Below, piece by piece: positions 47,550 through 57,476 of a stretch of 64,000 nt of DNA. The stretch is from NCBI GenBank assembly GCA_036705565.1, contig JAUBUY010000004.1. One strand, written 5' to 3'. The position numbers and the translations under genes were made by a program. How positions within the stretch are numbered: position 1 is the first letter of the stretch; the number at the start of each line of letters is the position of its first letter. Below the pieces are notes generated by a model, which was not told where the DNA came from, did not search any database, and worked only from the letters and a program-made list of their open reading frames with translations. The stretch comes from Microcoleus sp036705565. GTDB lineage: Bacteria > Cyanobacteriota > Cyanobacteriia > Cyanobacteriales > Microcoleaceae.

Positions 47550-49364
47550 ATGAAGTTCAAAAAATGGATCGATCATCTCAAACAAAATAAACTGCTCGGC
47601 CTGCAGCAACATATAACCACAAATCCTCCCTGGATCACAGGGGGATTAGTAGGTATACTGTCTGTAGCCATGCTGCAAGTGGGAATGTGGAAACCCCTTG
47701 AATATTTGGGGTACAAAACCCTATTTCAAATTCGAGAATCGGGAATTTTGCCAAATCCCGGATGGGATCAGAGAATTGCGGTAATTGCGATCGAACGGCA
47801 TTCCTTGCAAGAATACGGTCAATTTCCTTGGCCTCGCAACCGCTACGCCCAACTGCTAGAAGCACTGAAAAAATCTCCCCCCACAGCCGTTGGTTTTGAC
47901 ATTCTTTTCCTCGATCCAAGTCCGAAAGATGATATTTTAGCCGCTGCAATCGCCACCAACGGCAAAGTTGTACTCGCTAAAACCACCAAAGAAGAACCCG
48001 TAGCATCTTTAAAAGCAGCCGCCGCAGGTGTCGGCCACATCGGCCAGGAACCCGATAGCGACGGTATTAGCCGCGAGTCAAAAATCTTTCTCAACGGGAT
48101 TCCTAATTTCGGTTTAGCAATGACTCACAGGTACAATGCTGCTAATCCCCAAGATCCAGTATTGCTCCCACAGTCCAAAAATAAGCAGCCAAAAAAAGTC
48201 TGGGTTAACTGGCCGGGGCAAACAGAAAATCTACCTACCTATGCTTTTGTTGATGTCGTAGAAGGTAGAATTCCAGCAGATTCTCTGACTAATAAGTTAG
48301 TTTTAGTGGGCATAGTTGCTACCGGTTTCGATCCGATATCTTCACCTCTCAACAAGACTACGGCTGGGGTTTATTTATATGCAGCGTTGATTGACAATTT
48401 GCTCAATCAACGCTTGCTGCAGCGGCTGCCGGTACTCGTAGAAATTTTGTTATTGTTGGGGATTGGCCCGCTTACCGCTTTGGTTCTGGGCAACCGAGGT
48501 GTTAAAGAGAGAATTGCGATCGCTCTCGGTTTGCCTATAATTTGGATTGGGGCTGCCGCTTTGTTATTTGGCTTCTTTTTTTGGTGGGTTCCGATTGCCG
48601 CACCTATCGGCACTCTCATTTTATCTAGCACTGCTTTGCAACTTCGGGAACAGTACGAAAAGCAGCAGTTGATGAGGTTATTTGAAAAGCACGTCGATCC
48701 AGAGACTGCTCAGCTTATTTGGCAACGCAAAGCTGAGATATTTGAACAGGGAGAACTCGAACCTCAAGAACTTACAGCAACGGTGCTGTTTATGGATATT
48801 CGTAGTTTTACTTCAATTTCAGAAAAAATGCCACCGCGGGATTTGCTCACCTGGCTGAACAATTATTTGGAAGCGATGACTAACTGTATTATGGATCACG
48901 GTGGCGTTGTAGATAAATACATCGGTGATGCAATTATGGCAGTTTTTGGAGTGCCTTTTTGCCATAGCGAATATGCAGAAATTCAACAAGATGCTTTGAA
49001 TGCAGTTGCGGCTTGTATTGCGATGCACGAACGGCTGCACCAACTGAATCAGCAGCTTAGAAGTGAACGCAAACCTTTAATTAAGTTTGGCATCGGTTTG
49101 CATACCGGACAGTTAGTTGCTGGTAGCGTGGGCGGTTCCCGGCGTTTGAATTATTCTGTGATCGGCGATGCTGTCAACATTGCTGCTAGATTGGAGGCGA
49201 TGAATAAGGAAATTGTTTCTGACAGTCCTTTTAATTTGTTGGTGACGGCGAGGACTTTTGCTTATGTGCGCGATCGCTACGAAGGCAAAAAAGTAGGATC
49301 GATTCAATTGCGCGGCAAAAAAGAAGAGACTGTGGTTTATGCTATTTTGGGCGAAAAACATTAG
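47550..49364 (+). CDS. CHASE2-domain class III nucleotide cyclase
   Basis: About 604 residues from ATG 47550. An N-terminal membrane helix (about 30-50) is followed by an extracytoplasmic CHASE2 sensor (to about 280, with WDQRIAVIAIERHSL and FPWPRNRYAQLLEAL), three membrane helices (about 290-370) and a class III cyclase domain (about 400-600). The metal-binding Asp lie in LFMDIRSFTS and KYIGDAIMAVFG. YSVIGDAVNIAARLE is the cofactor-side motif. It should make cAMP (or cGMP) in response to an external cue. The neighbouring FecR protein may act on the sensor side. Confidence 0.92.
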   Translation: MKFKKWIDHLKQNKLLGLQQHITTNPPWITGGLVGILSVAMLQVGMWKPLEYLGYKTLFQIRESGILPNPGWDQRIAVIAIERHSLQEYGQFPWPRNRYAQLLEALKKSPPTAVGFDILFLDPSPKDDILAAAIATNGKVVLAKTTKEEPVASLKAAAAGVGHIGQEPDSDGISRESKIFLNGIPNFGLAMTHRYNAANPQDPVLLPQSKNKQPKKVWVNWPGQTENLPTYAFVDVVEGRIPADSLTNKLVLVGIVATGFDPISSPLNKTTAGVYLYAALIDNLLNQRLLQRLPVLVEILLLLGIGPLTALVLGNRGVKERIAIALGLPIIWIGAAALLFGFFFWWVPIAAPIGTLILSSTALQLREQYEKQQLMRLFEKHVDPETAQLIWQRKAEIFEQGELEPQELTATVLFMDIRSFTSISEKMPPRDLLTWLNNYLEAMTNCIMDHGGVVDKYIGDAIMAVFGVPFCHSEYAEIQQDALNAVAACIAMHERLHQLNQQLRSERKPLIKFGIGLHTGQLVAGSVGGSRRLNYSVIGDAVNIAARLEAMNKEIVSDSPFNLLVTARTFAYVRDRYEGKKVGSIQLRGKKEETVVYAILGEKH

Positions 49365-49366
49365 TC

Positions 49367-49400
49367 AGTTGTCAGTTGTCAGTTGTCAGTTGTCAGTTGG
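49367..49400. repeat. Tandem heptamer repeat (GTCAGTT)
   Basis: Four or five consecutive GTCAGTT units directly after the cyclase stop, of the same class as the GTCATTA tracts. Confidence 0.8.
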
Positions 49401-49584
49401 GAAAATTACCTTTTTCCCAATTCCCCATTAGACATTCCCAATTCCCAATTCCCCGTTCCTAATGACTGCGGACTAAGCTGTCGCGCATTTAATTGGGATA
49501 GTTATGTTAGTAAAAATCTTGTGGGGTGGGCATCTTGCCTGCCCTAAAAGTGAAAATTAAATGTAGTATAGCTTACTGACCAAT

Positions 49585-50511
49585 CTAATCAAATACGCTT
49601 AGCCGCAAAGTTTTAGCTATTTTTTCTAACAGAAATAAGCCACCGATAGAATTTCCGTCTTTATCCAGGGGCGGACTGTAAAAGCCGATCGCCCCCTGGC
49701 CCGGAATTACCGACACCAAAGCCCCGCTAACTCCCGACTTGGCCGGCAACCCCACCCGCAGCGCAAAACGGCCCGATGCTTCATACAAACCGCAAGTTGC
49801 CATCAGCGCTTTGACACTACGGCAGTTTTCCCCCATTGCTCGATCGCCGCTATTTACCAAAACCATCCCCAGCTTAGCTAAATCCTCCACATTTCCCGAC
49901 AAACAGCAGATGCGATTGTAGGTTTCTAAAGCAATTTCGGGATTTTGAATGTAACCCGATTCTACCATTTTCAAGGCGAGATTCCAATTGTTTTGATTCG
50001 GATTTTTCTTCACTGAATCGAGCATTAACTCGTCAACAAATAACTGACTGTTTGCCTGTTGATTCAGCCAAGTTCGCAAGTTTTGACAGCGGGACACAGC
50101 ATTTTGACCGGGAATCAAAGACGCTAGGGCGATCGCCCCGCTATTAATCATCGGGTTTCTCGGCTTCCCTTGGTCTATTTCGAGTTGAGTTAAAGAATTG
50201 AAAGGCAGTTCCGAAGGCTCACACCCAACGCAGTCAAAAACCGTTTTTTCGCCCAATTCGCACAGCAAATAAAGCAGCACAAAAGGCTTGACTACACTCA
50301 TCAGCGGGAATGTGTGAGCAATGCTACCCCAGCTCACAATTTGCGCGTCAATTGCCCGAATTTGCACGGCAAACCCTTGTCTGTCGGCTTGCGCTATGAG
50401 AGGTATGTACGCAGGGATTTGACCCGATTTACTGCGATTAATTGCCTCTTTTGCCCAAACTGCCAGTTGTTCCGGTTCCAAGGAAGATAGTTGGCTGGTG
50501 GATATTTTCAC
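49585..50511 (-). CDS. glsA: Glutaminase
   Basis: 308 residues, normal for bacterial glutaminase, which turns glutamine into glutamate and ammonia. It has the beta-lactamase-like fold with nucleophile S72 and base K75 (MSVVKPF), then NPMINSGAIAL, and GVSGALVSVIPG near the C-terminus. No signal peptide. Alone on the minus strand. A degenerate inverted repeat (50571-50634) lies upstream. Confidence 0.95.
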   Translation of the reverse strand: MKISTSQLSSLEPEQLAVWAKEAINRSKSGQIPAYIPLIAQADRQGFAVQIRAIDAQIVSWGSIAHTFPLMSVVKPFVLLYLLCELGEKTVFDCVGCEPSELPFNSLTQLEIDQGKPRNPMINSGAIALASLIPGQNAVSRCQNLRTWLNQQANSQLFVDELMLDSVKKNPNQNNWNLALKMVESGYIQNPEIALETYNRICCLSGNVEDLAKLGMVLVNSGDRAMGENCRSVKALMATCGLYEASGRFALRVGLPAKSGVSGALVSVIPGQGAIGFYSPPLDKDGNSIGGLFLLEKIAKTLRLSVFD

Positions 50512-50570
50512 TCTCGATTATTTCGATCATTTTAAATTTTAGATTGCCATTCCTGGCGCGATATTGAGCC

Positions 50571-50634
50571 AGAAACCCCGTTTATTAACCGAATTGCGTC
50601 ACTTGGGGCCGCTCCGGGAAGAAACTGGGTTTCT
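50571..50634. repeat. Degenerate AGAAACCGGG-family inverted repeat
   Basis: AGAAACCCCGTTTATT and AACTGGGTTTCT flank about 35 bases, a decayed relative of the perfect repeats at 19009-19072 and 57402-57466. Confidence 0.55.
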
Positions 50635-50683
50635 TCGGGGATCTCAACCAAGCTCGAACTTCAGGCTAGTCAACTACCCAGCA

Positions 50684-52010
50684 TCAAGCGGAGTACCGCC
50701 GGAGATGTGGGCTTGTATCTGAACTCCACCGCAATTCCGAGAACCTTTGCAGAATCTCAGCTTTAGTTTCACCGCCCGACACATTAGGGGATGCTGACAA
50801 GCTCCCCGTACTCGTCCAGTCCTGCCGAACGAGCAACGTTCTCATGGCAATATTTCGCGCACCCACCAAATCAGCATGAAGCTCATGCCCGCAACACTCG
50901 CAACGAAACAATAGTCCTTTTTTAGGTCTATTGCCGGCCGAAGTGTGTCCACATTTTGGACAGCTTTGCGAGGTATAATTAGCTGGAACTTTAGTAGCTA
51001 AAGAGCCGTTCAAATTAGCTTTGTAGTCAATATAGCCGTGCAGTTCGGCAAACGACCATTTAGCTTTGTTTCGATTAGCTTTTCGCTGTTTTTTGCTAAC
51101 CTTTTTACCAGACTTGGACTTGGTTCTATCCCGAATTCCGGTTAGGTTTTCCAGTCCAATTAAAGTATTAGGCTTTGCAATATCCTTGCTGATTTGGTGG
51201 TTCACGTCAGCGATAAACCGTCTTTCTCTTCCCGACAAAGCAATTAGTCTGCGCTTTGCCGAACGAGTGTCTTTACGCTGAAGAGTTTGTCTAGCTTTAT
51301 GATAGCGGTTGGCTTTATGTCTAGCTTCTGAACCTGAGTAGAAATTAGACTTGTTTTGTAAGTCTGTTTCTACGGCTAAGTAGCGCATCCCCACGTCAAC
51401 GCCAGAAACTCTAGTTATTTTCAGTGGGTCGAGTTCAGGGGTTTCTACCTCAATACTTACCATCAAATAGTAAACCTTAGAGGAACGCTGATAGACAATT
51501 TTAGCTGCTCCAACTTTGGAACCATTCGCAATGAAATCCAGATGCTTGTTGTAGCCATCATACGAGACTACTATTCGACCAGTCAGGGTAATAATACTCA
51601 CCTTCTGCTCGGATTTAAACGAGTAGTCACGCTGATAATTCAAGGTACAGGTTCGAGAGATATACTTAGGGGGTTGGTCTAGTCCTTTGTACCGTTTCTT
51701 GGTGTACCCTTTAGCGATAGCATCGTTAGATTGTTTTACCTTAGTCCAGAGAGTTTTATACGTTGCCGAAACTTGTCTCGGTACATTGCAAGCCATCTGA
51801 GCGCCAAGTCCAAATCGAACTCGCAATTCATTGTAGACAGCCTTTTGTAACGAGAGCACCATTGCTGGTTTTGTTCGCATCAAAAGCAACTTGTGAAGTA
51901 TGATTCAAGGCATCGCGATAAGCCAAGGTAGTCTGAGATACCAAAGCTTTTTGCTCGGCATTCAGGTTTAGTTTTAGCTTGGCGGTGATTATTTGAGGCA
52001 TTACTTTCAC
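50684..52010 (-). pseudogene. tnpB: tnpB with a frameshift, IS200/IS605 group
   Basis: Two frames together make one TnpB. Residues from 52010 to about 51855 give the opening (TAKLKLNLNAEQKALV, then LNHTSQVAFDANKTSNG). The second frame continues with LSLQKAVYNELRVRFGL and runs to 50684. The shift lies near 51850-51860. The RuvC motifs are intact in the second part (SGVDVGMRYL, IGLENL, ADLVGARNI), and so are the CPKCGH...CECC zinc cysteines. The mutated version could be inactive, or revived by frameshifting; sequencing error is also possible. The C-terminal codons overlap the right end, near 50670. Confidence 0.82.
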
Positions 52011-52084
52011 GAACTATGACAAAATTCAATCTCGTGAACATACAAAAAGCAAGTGGTGTAGCAAAATAATTTGTTCGCTCATCG

Positions 52085-52192
52085 ACCGCCCCTCGCCTTC
52101 CAACACCTAAAGTCGTTGGTTTAGTTCGGGGCGGTTCTCTTCACTCACGCAAATTCCTCCCGACGCTCACCTGGGTACAGGTAGAGCGCGGG
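52085..52192. other. Two strong hairpins at the left end of the tnpB element
   Basis: ACCGCCCC (52085-52092) pairs with GGGGCGGT (52128-52135). Then CCCGACGCTCACCTG (52159-52173) pairs with CAGGTAGAGCGCGGG (52178-52192) with one bulge mismatch. Subterminal hairpins of this kind are what TnpA binds in IS200/IS605 elements. A terminator is also possible since CTCCTTTT follows. Confidence 0.55.
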
Positions 52193-52500
52193 ACTCCTTT
52201 TGATTTAGTTGACGTTTCTGTCCGCCGGGAGCAAATAAATTTTTCATAAAAAACCTGTACTTTGCATAAAAATCTCCCTTTCACCCGGATATATAAGTAG
52301 CAGCTTCAAGGCAAGGCTGCTATCTAAAACAAACCAGCACTAGCTGGAAATGCCTTCAGATTCTTATGTTTAAGCCCCAGCAAGGGGCGGGGTGCATATT
52401 TAACTTAATTCTTTCAGAGTTCGCGAAATCCTGTCCGGAAAACCCCCGAACCTTTAAGAATGTACTATCCAACCGGATTCACCAAAACCAGGATAAAAAA

Positions 52501-52845
52501 ATGGCAGACGAACCGAAAGCTGAAGCACCAAAGCCCGCTCCCATGATTTTTAAGGGTGTGTGCAAGGAGGGAGTTCTCAAAGGCAAAGAAATTGAAGGCA
52601 AACTAGATATCAAAGTCAACGTCGAATCTGTAACAACCCCAGAAGCACCGCCCAAAAAATCCGAGTGGGAGCCAGTTATCTTTTGGGTATTGTTTGCATT
52701 CATGGCAAACTTGATTGTCGGCGATCCCGCCGGAATGAGAAAAAAATACAGCTCCCCACAAAGGTCTCATTCTCATCAGATGTTAAACCAATCTGGGGAG
52801 CAGTCGCTGTTGCCTAAGAAAAACACCAGCAACTTGCCACTTTAG
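52501..52845 (+). CDS. Small single-span membrane protein
   Basis: 114 residues from ATG 52501 (start MADEPKAEAPKP, after a weak GGA site). An earlier ATG at 52366 would add a stretch unlike coding sequence. A Glu/Lys/Pro-rich N-terminus is followed by a beta-like segment (FKGVCKEGVLKGKEIEGKL), one membrane helix (PVIFWVLFAFMANLIVG, about 60-77) and a basic tail. Family not recognised. Its stop overlaps the end of the convergent YdcF gene by 4 bases. Confidence 0.65.
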   Translation: MADEPKAEAPKPAPMIFKGVCKEGVLKGKEIEGKLDIKVNVESVTTPEAPPKKSEWEPVIFWVLFAFMANLIVGDPAGMRKKYSSPQRSHSHQMLNQSGEQSLLPKKNTSNLPL

Positions 52846-53834
52846 GCCCTGGGAGCCTGCCAGCCACGCAAATAGTAATAGAAAGACCCGAAATATTCAT
52901 CGAATACTCGTGTCGTAGTTACCAAAGCTTCTGCACTAGGCAGAAAATCTCCCGCGTCTAAGCGGAGTCTGGATTTCCCTCCTGCCGTGGGTTGAAAAGT
53001 GTAGAAGTCGGTAGCCCTAGGAATCACCTGGATTCCCATATTCGCAAAAGCGAGGCTGGCACGGCGCATCTGAATCGCAGATGTTACCAGGATTACTTTG
53101 CGCGGGGCGCCACGGCTGTCGAGTATCTTTCTCACTTCTTCGGCGCTGGTGCGTATGTTGCTGCCGTTATCGTCGAGAACGATACTGCTGCGCGGCACGC
53201 CCATGTTGTTTGCCAGCAAAGTCTCGATATCCTTCGCTTCCCCAACATAACCCTCCAACTCTGGTCTGGGGCCAGCGGTAACGATGACCATCGGTGCCAC
53301 TTTTTGGCGGTACAAAACGGCAGCATAGGGCAGGCGATTACCTGTATCTGTCAGTTGAATCGCTACTCGGTTGGGGATGTGAGGCTGAGTGGTTCCCTTG
53401 CCTAGGAGAACTATCGCCGCTGCAGTTTCATCGCAGCAAGCTGTGCGGACGGCAGCAGCGGCGTCCCGTTCTGCTTGGTCGGCGAACCAGTAAGCGACAA
53501 CTGGCATACTCGAAAGGATCAAAACTAGCAGGGCTGCCAGGATCATTCTCGGCGCCGGGTTGCGGATGCCCCCGTTCGTGATCAGCGCCGACGCAATCAC
53601 CAGCAGAGTGATGGAAAAACCCAACGGCTTAAAGAAGAAGGCTATGAGCCCGAAAATCGCTGCTCCAACTGGTGTGTCTGGCGCAAAAAAAGCCAGGAAC
53701 AAAAGGCTGATCAGCAGCAAAACGCGCAGTCGGTCTAATAACGGATTGTCTTTACCTCCTGATTGATCCCACCACGATTTGATCAGTGAGAACAGGAGGA
53801 ATAGAAATAGAATGCGAGCTAACAGTTCTGGCAT
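52842..53834 (-). CDS. YdcF/DUF218 (SanA/ElyC-like) membrane protein
   Basis: 330 residues. Three or four membrane helices occupy about 5-118, followed by a DUF218 domain (about 135-310) with AAAIVLLGKG, APMVIVTAGP, DDNGSNIRTSAEEV and VILVTSAIQMRRASLAF. The E. coli relatives ElyC and SanA affect envelope integrity and lipid-carrier use. The two-helix topology places the domain in the periplasm. Convergent with the small membrane gene. Confidence 0.9.
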   Translation of the reverse strand: MPELLARILFLFLLFSLIKSWWDQSGGKDNPLLDRLRVLLLISLLFLAFFAPDTPVGAAIFGLIAFFFKPLGFSITLLVIASALITNGGIRNPAPRMILAALLVLILSSMPVVAYWFADQAERDAAAAVRTACCDETAAAIVLLGKGTTQPHIPNRVAIQLTDTGNRLPYAAVLYRQKVAPMVIVTAGPRPELEGYVGEAKDIETLLANNMGVPRSSIVLDDNGSNIRTSAEEVRKILDSRGAPRKVILVTSAIQMRRASLAFANMGIQVIPRATDFYTFQPTAGGKSRLRLDAGDFLPSAEALVTTTRVFDEYFGSFYYYLRGWQAPRA

Positions 53835-54188
53835 CTTGCAATATTCTGTGTCTTCATAAATTAGTACGGAAGTGTGGAAACGAGCGCGAATTTAGCTGCG
53901 GGAGGAAATACGGGCATCGGTGGGTTTTTAACTTTCGCGAATAACGCAGTCCGATCGCATTTATCCTGATGCTCGATTCCGGTCAGCTATCAACTATTGG
54001 TTGCAGGGTGTAAGCCCGCTACTTCCAGTCACAGATTGCTGACAGTTAATTGGTAATTGATAACTGGTAATGGTTGATTGGTAATTGGTAATGGATCGAA
54101 CACGCCCCAGGTGGAATTGACAATTCAAGCCTGCTTTGTTCTGCCTACTTTTTTCCCCATTACCTGTTACCGATTCACCAATCCCAAT
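53835..54188. other. Intergenic region, simple repeats
   Basis: 354 bases. GGTAATTG/GGTAATGG units lie at about 54048-54090. No gene or RNA recognised. Confidence 0.45.
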
Positions 54189-55676
54189 TTATCGGCGCTT
54201 CAGTTGATTCCGAATTGCCTGCGTTACCGTTTGAATTACTTTAACACGAGCATAATACTTGTTATTGGCCGCAATTAGCGTCCAGGGAGCAGCCGGCGTG
54301 CTGGTGCGCTGAATCATTTGATTCACCGCTACTTCATAATAATTCCACTTTTCCCGATTCCGCCAATCTTCTTCGGTGAGTTTGTATTGTTTAAATGGAT
54401 TGTTTTGCCGCTCTGTAAACCGCTTTAGTTGCTCGTCAGGACTGATGTGCAGCCAGAATTTAACTAAGACACAACCGAAACTGGTGAGTTGCTCCTCAAA
54501 TTCGTTGATTTCCTGATAAGCTCTGCGCCATTCGGGTTCGGTGGCAAATCCTTCGACTCGCTCGACCAGCACTCTACCATACCAACTACGATCGCAAATG
54601 CCGATCTTACCAGCCGTTGGCAGCCGCTGCCAGAACCGCCAGAGGTAGTGATGCGCTTTTTCTTCGTCTGTCGGCACCCCAAAGGCATTAGCGATGTAAC
54701 TGCGGGGGTCTAGGATGTCCGTCAAGCGTTTGATGGCTCCTCCTTTGCCGGCGGCGTCCCAACCTTCAAACAACACTAATACGGGGATTTCCTCTTCGTA
54801 GATGCTTTGTTGCAGTTTGCCAAAACGGGTTTGTTCCTCGCGCAGTTGCTGTTTGTATTCGTCGGGCGACAGCGATTGAGTTAAATCTACTTGGGCCAGC
54901 AAGTCGGGTTCGGTGGGTTGCAAGCTTTCTTGAGGTGGCAATTTCACGGGTGCAGATTGCATCGGCAGTCTGTCCAATGCTTCTGTAATTGTCGCTGCCA
55001 TTTGCGTTAAAACTTTGACTCTCGCCCACCGTTGACAATCGCCTTCTACTAGCGTCCAAGGTGAGGGGCCCGTGCCGGTTTGGGCTACCATTTCTTCGGC
55101 AAAAGTTGTGTATTCTTCGTATTTTTTGGCTTGTTTCCAATCTTCGGGTCGCACTCGCCAAGCTTGTAATGCGTCATCTTCTAGTTTTTTGAGCCGATGC
55201 TTGAGTTCTTTTTTGCTCAGGTGAATCCAAAATTTGGCAATTGCGGCGCCGTCATCAACCATCTGCCGCTCGAAGGCGTTGATTTGCCTGATGGCTGTCG
55301 GTACTTCTGCGTCGGAGACTCGATCGAACAACCGGTCTTCTAAAACATGAGTGTACCAACTGTGGTAGAAAAAACCAATTTTGCCGCGGGCAGGAAGTTT
55401 CTGCCAAAACCGCCATAGGAAAGGATAGCCCCTTTCTGCATCTGACGGCGGCCAAATCGGGTGGACGGCAAACCCGCGCGGGTCCATGTACCCCACCATT
55501 TTTTTGACCAGCGCGCCTTTACCGGCGGCGGCCCAACCTTCGAGGACGATGATTGCGGGCAATTTTTTTTCTCTGCAGGCCAGTTGGAGCGATCGCAACT
55601 GCTGCATTAAAATTTCTATCTTGGCATCATAGGTTTCTTTATCCAGGGAAATATCTAAATCGAGGTTGTCGAGCAT
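54189..55676 (-). CDS. Two-domain polyphosphate kinase 2 (polyphosphate:AMP phosphotransferase type)
   Basis: 495 residues with two PPK2 domains (about 10-235 and 270-495). This arrangement matches PPK2 class II, which transfers phosphate from polyphosphate to AMP to make ADP. The C-terminal domain has the intact Walker A FEGWDAAGKGG and the Walker B/lid region CDRSWYGRVLVERVEGF. In the N-terminal domain, Walker A reads GWAAAGKGA, lacking the conserved Asp, and its lid differs (FYHSWYTHVLEDRLF). So the second domain probably does the catalysis, as in the Pseudomonas enzyme PA3455. Cytoplasmic; a single gene. Confidence 0.92.
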   Translation of the reverse strand: MLDNLDLDISLDKETYDAKIEILMQQLRSLQLACREKKLPAIIVLEGWAAAGKGALVKKMVGYMDPRGFAVHPIWPPSDAERGYPFLWRFWQKLPARGKIGFFYHSWYTHVLEDRLFDRVSDAEVPTAIRQINAFERQMVDDGAAIAKFWIHLSKKELKHRLKKLEDDALQAWRVRPEDWKQAKKYEEYTTFAEEMVAQTGTGPSPWTLVEGDCQRWARVKVLTQMAATITEALDRLPMQSAPVKLPPQESLQPTEPDLLAQVDLTQSLSPDEYKQQLREEQTRFGKLQQSIYEEEIPVLVLFEGWDAAGKGGAIKRLTDILDPRSYIANAFGVPTDEEKAHHYLWRFWQRLPTAGKIGICDRSWYGRVLVERVEGFATEPEWRRAYQEINEFEEQLTSFGCVLVKFWLHISPDEQLKRFTERQNNPFKQYKLTEEDWRNREKWNYYEVAVNQMIQRTSTPAAPWTLIAANNKYYARVKVIQTVTQAIRNQLKRR

Positions 55677-56425
55677 ATTTACCTCCTATTAATCTGTAAA
55701 AAACAGTTTAACGTTAGTTTAACGTTTGGATAAAATTAAATCCTCAATTCAGGGGAAAACGTTATAAAAATTACAGTTACGGCTGGTTAAAAGCCGATCG
55801 CTCCTGCAATCAAATGCCAGCCTCGTTAATACTAGCAAGATTCCCTCGATTTCCAACTTGCAAAAAAAAACAGCTCAGGTTATAGTTGAAATAGGGAACT
55901 TTTAAATAAGTTCAACTTCTCCCCTCCCCCGATCGGGCGACGTAACAGGAGGAGCCCAAAATCCCTGAAAAAGGATTTATTGTAAAACAGAGCAAAAGTA
56001 AAAATCAACGACCCAGTGGGGGTGACAACTTCTTTACTTAGCTGTAGAAACTTTATTCAAACAATAGTAGTTACTTAAGCACCAAGCTTGGTAACGAAAG
56101 AGAGCGCGACTCATCGACATCCGACCATAAACTCACATACAAAACTAGCCCAAAAAGGCAAACCAATTTTTATGATTGCGCTATAAGATAAAACCTGAAA
56201 GCCTGGGTGATATAAACAGGTTTCTGAGTTTTATCGACACCATTCTCAAATACTAAAAACAGTTGAGTTGCGGGTTCGCGAACCCGCCCCACAAGAACAT
56301 TTATTTCTTGTGGAACAGGCCGGAGTGCCTGTTACTGACATTTGTCCAAAATGTCGGAATTACTGTACTTGTTTGCCAATACCAACTAAGAGGAACAGTC
56401 CGAAATTACGGATTGCAAGTTTTTT
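55677..56425. other. Long intergenic region, no gene seen
   Basis: 749 bases between divergent genes. It holds an A-rich stretch (55858-55875) and a CTCCCCTCCCCC tract (55919-55930). Near its right end lies the hairpin trio at 56270-56333. I see no tRNA, rRNA or plausible ORF, so an unrecognised small RNA remains possible. Confidence 0.5.
56270..56333. repeat. Three consecutive perfect hairpins
   Basis: GCGGGTTCGCGAACCCGC (56270-56287) is a perfect palindrome. CACAAGAA/TTCTTGTG (56290-56297, 56305-56312) and AACAGGC/GCCTGTT (56314-56320, 56327-56333) follow. Its first part belongs to the GGGTTCGCGAACCC repeat class, and the last to the class at 31432-31699. Confidence 0.75.
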
Positions 56426-57385
56426 ATGAATATCTTGACAACACGCTCCTACAAGGACGAAACTGACTGGTGCGCGATCGCAAATTTGATCGATGCTTGC
56501 GAAGCAGTGGATAGACTCGGCGAAGAAGTCTCTGCAACTGAACTCAAGCTAATACTTGATGCCCCCAAACTCGACCAAGCCCGTGACGTGCAGTTGTGGG
56601 AAGATGGTAATTACAAACTGATCGGTTTGTCACTCCTAGATATGCCCGATTCCCCGAATGAAATAGACGCTTCTCTCTGGTTTTACGTGCATCCAAATGT
56701 CCGTAGCGAAGGTTTAGAAAAAGACATAATTAAGTGGGGAGAAAAGCGGCTGGGCGAAGTAGGAAAAGAACGCAATTTGCCGGCAAAATTGCGTACCTAC
56801 AGCCGGGAGGACAAAACCGATGAGATGCGGCTATTAGAGAAACAGGGCTTTGAGGTCGATCGCTATTTTTGGACAATGGCCCGATCCCTCGCCGAACCCA
56901 TACCCACACCCGAATTTCCCGCAGATTTTGCACTGACACACGTATCAGGAGAACAAGACATCCAACCTTGGGTAGAGATGTTCAACCAATCATTTATCGA
57001 TCACTGGAATCACCACGATTTAAGTGCGGAAACCGTGCGTTATTGGATGCAAGACGCCAATTATCAGCCGGAATTAGACTTGATTGCTGTTTCGGGCGAG
57101 CGCAAATTTGCAGCTTTCTGCGACTGTCAAATCAAACCCCAAAAAAACCCCCGCAGCGGCACAAAAGACGGTTGGATTGAATTGTTGGGTACGCGGCGCG
57201 AGTTTCGGAAAATGGGTTTAGGAAAAGCGATGCTGTTAGCTGGTTTGCATAAGTTGAAAGCAGCGGGTGCAAACACAGCTAAACTCAGCGTCGATGCTGA
57301 CAGTTTGACAGGGGCGACAAAGCTTTACAAATCAGTCGGTTTCCGCCCGATGGAAACTTGGATAGAGTGGGCTAAGACAGTGTAA
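56426..57385 (+). CDS. Tandem GNAT-family acetyltransferase
   Basis: 319 residues with two GNAT folds. The first (about 10-160) has a decayed acetyl-CoA site. The second (about 170-319) is intact: TRREFRKMGLGKAMLLAGL holds the R/Q-x-x-G-x-G/A pyrophosphate loop, followed by AKLSVDADSLTGATKLYKSVGF. Mycothiol synthase MshD has a similar tandem form, but cyanobacteria lack mycothiol, so the substrate is unknown. The start at 56426 lies within TTTTATGAATATC with no strong ribosome site. Confidence 0.87.
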   Translation: MNILTTRSYKDETDWCAIANLIDACEAVDRLGEEVSATELKLILDAPKLDQARDVQLWEDGNYKLIGLSLLDMPDSPNEIDASLWFYVHPNVRSEGLEKDIIKWGEKRLGEVGKERNLPAKLRTYSREDKTDEMRLLEKQGFEVDRYFWTMARSLAEPIPTPEFPADFALTHVSGEQDIQPWVEMFNQSFIDHWNHHDLSAETVRYWMQDANYQPELDLIAVSGERKFAAFCDCQIKPQKNPRSGTKDGWIELLGTRREFRKMGLGKAMLLAGLHKLKAAGANTAKLSVDADSLTGATKLYKSVGFRPMETWIEWAKTV

Positions 57386-57401
57386 ATTCGTTAGGGTGGT
57401 C

Positions 57402-57466
57402 AGAAACCGGGTTTTTGCGAAAATACTGCGTTAGAGCCTGTAGATTCGGTAAAAAACCCGGTTTCT
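57402..57466. repeat. AGAAACCGGGTTTTT inverted repeat, copy 2
   Basis: AGAAACCGGGTTTTT (57402-57416) and AAAAACCCGGTTTCT (57452-57466) are exact reverse complements. It is the same family as 19009-19072 and could terminate the GNAT transcript. Confidence 0.85.
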
Positions 57467-57476
57467 TGGGTTTTGA

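Noticed and set aside
51828..52010. A separate 60-residue gene
   Set aside because: It is the N-terminal part of the frameshifted tnpB.
56270..56333. tRNA-like hairpins with GGTTCGCGAACC
   Set aside because: There is no acceptor stem, anticodon arm or D arm; the hairpins belong to the dispersed repeat classes.
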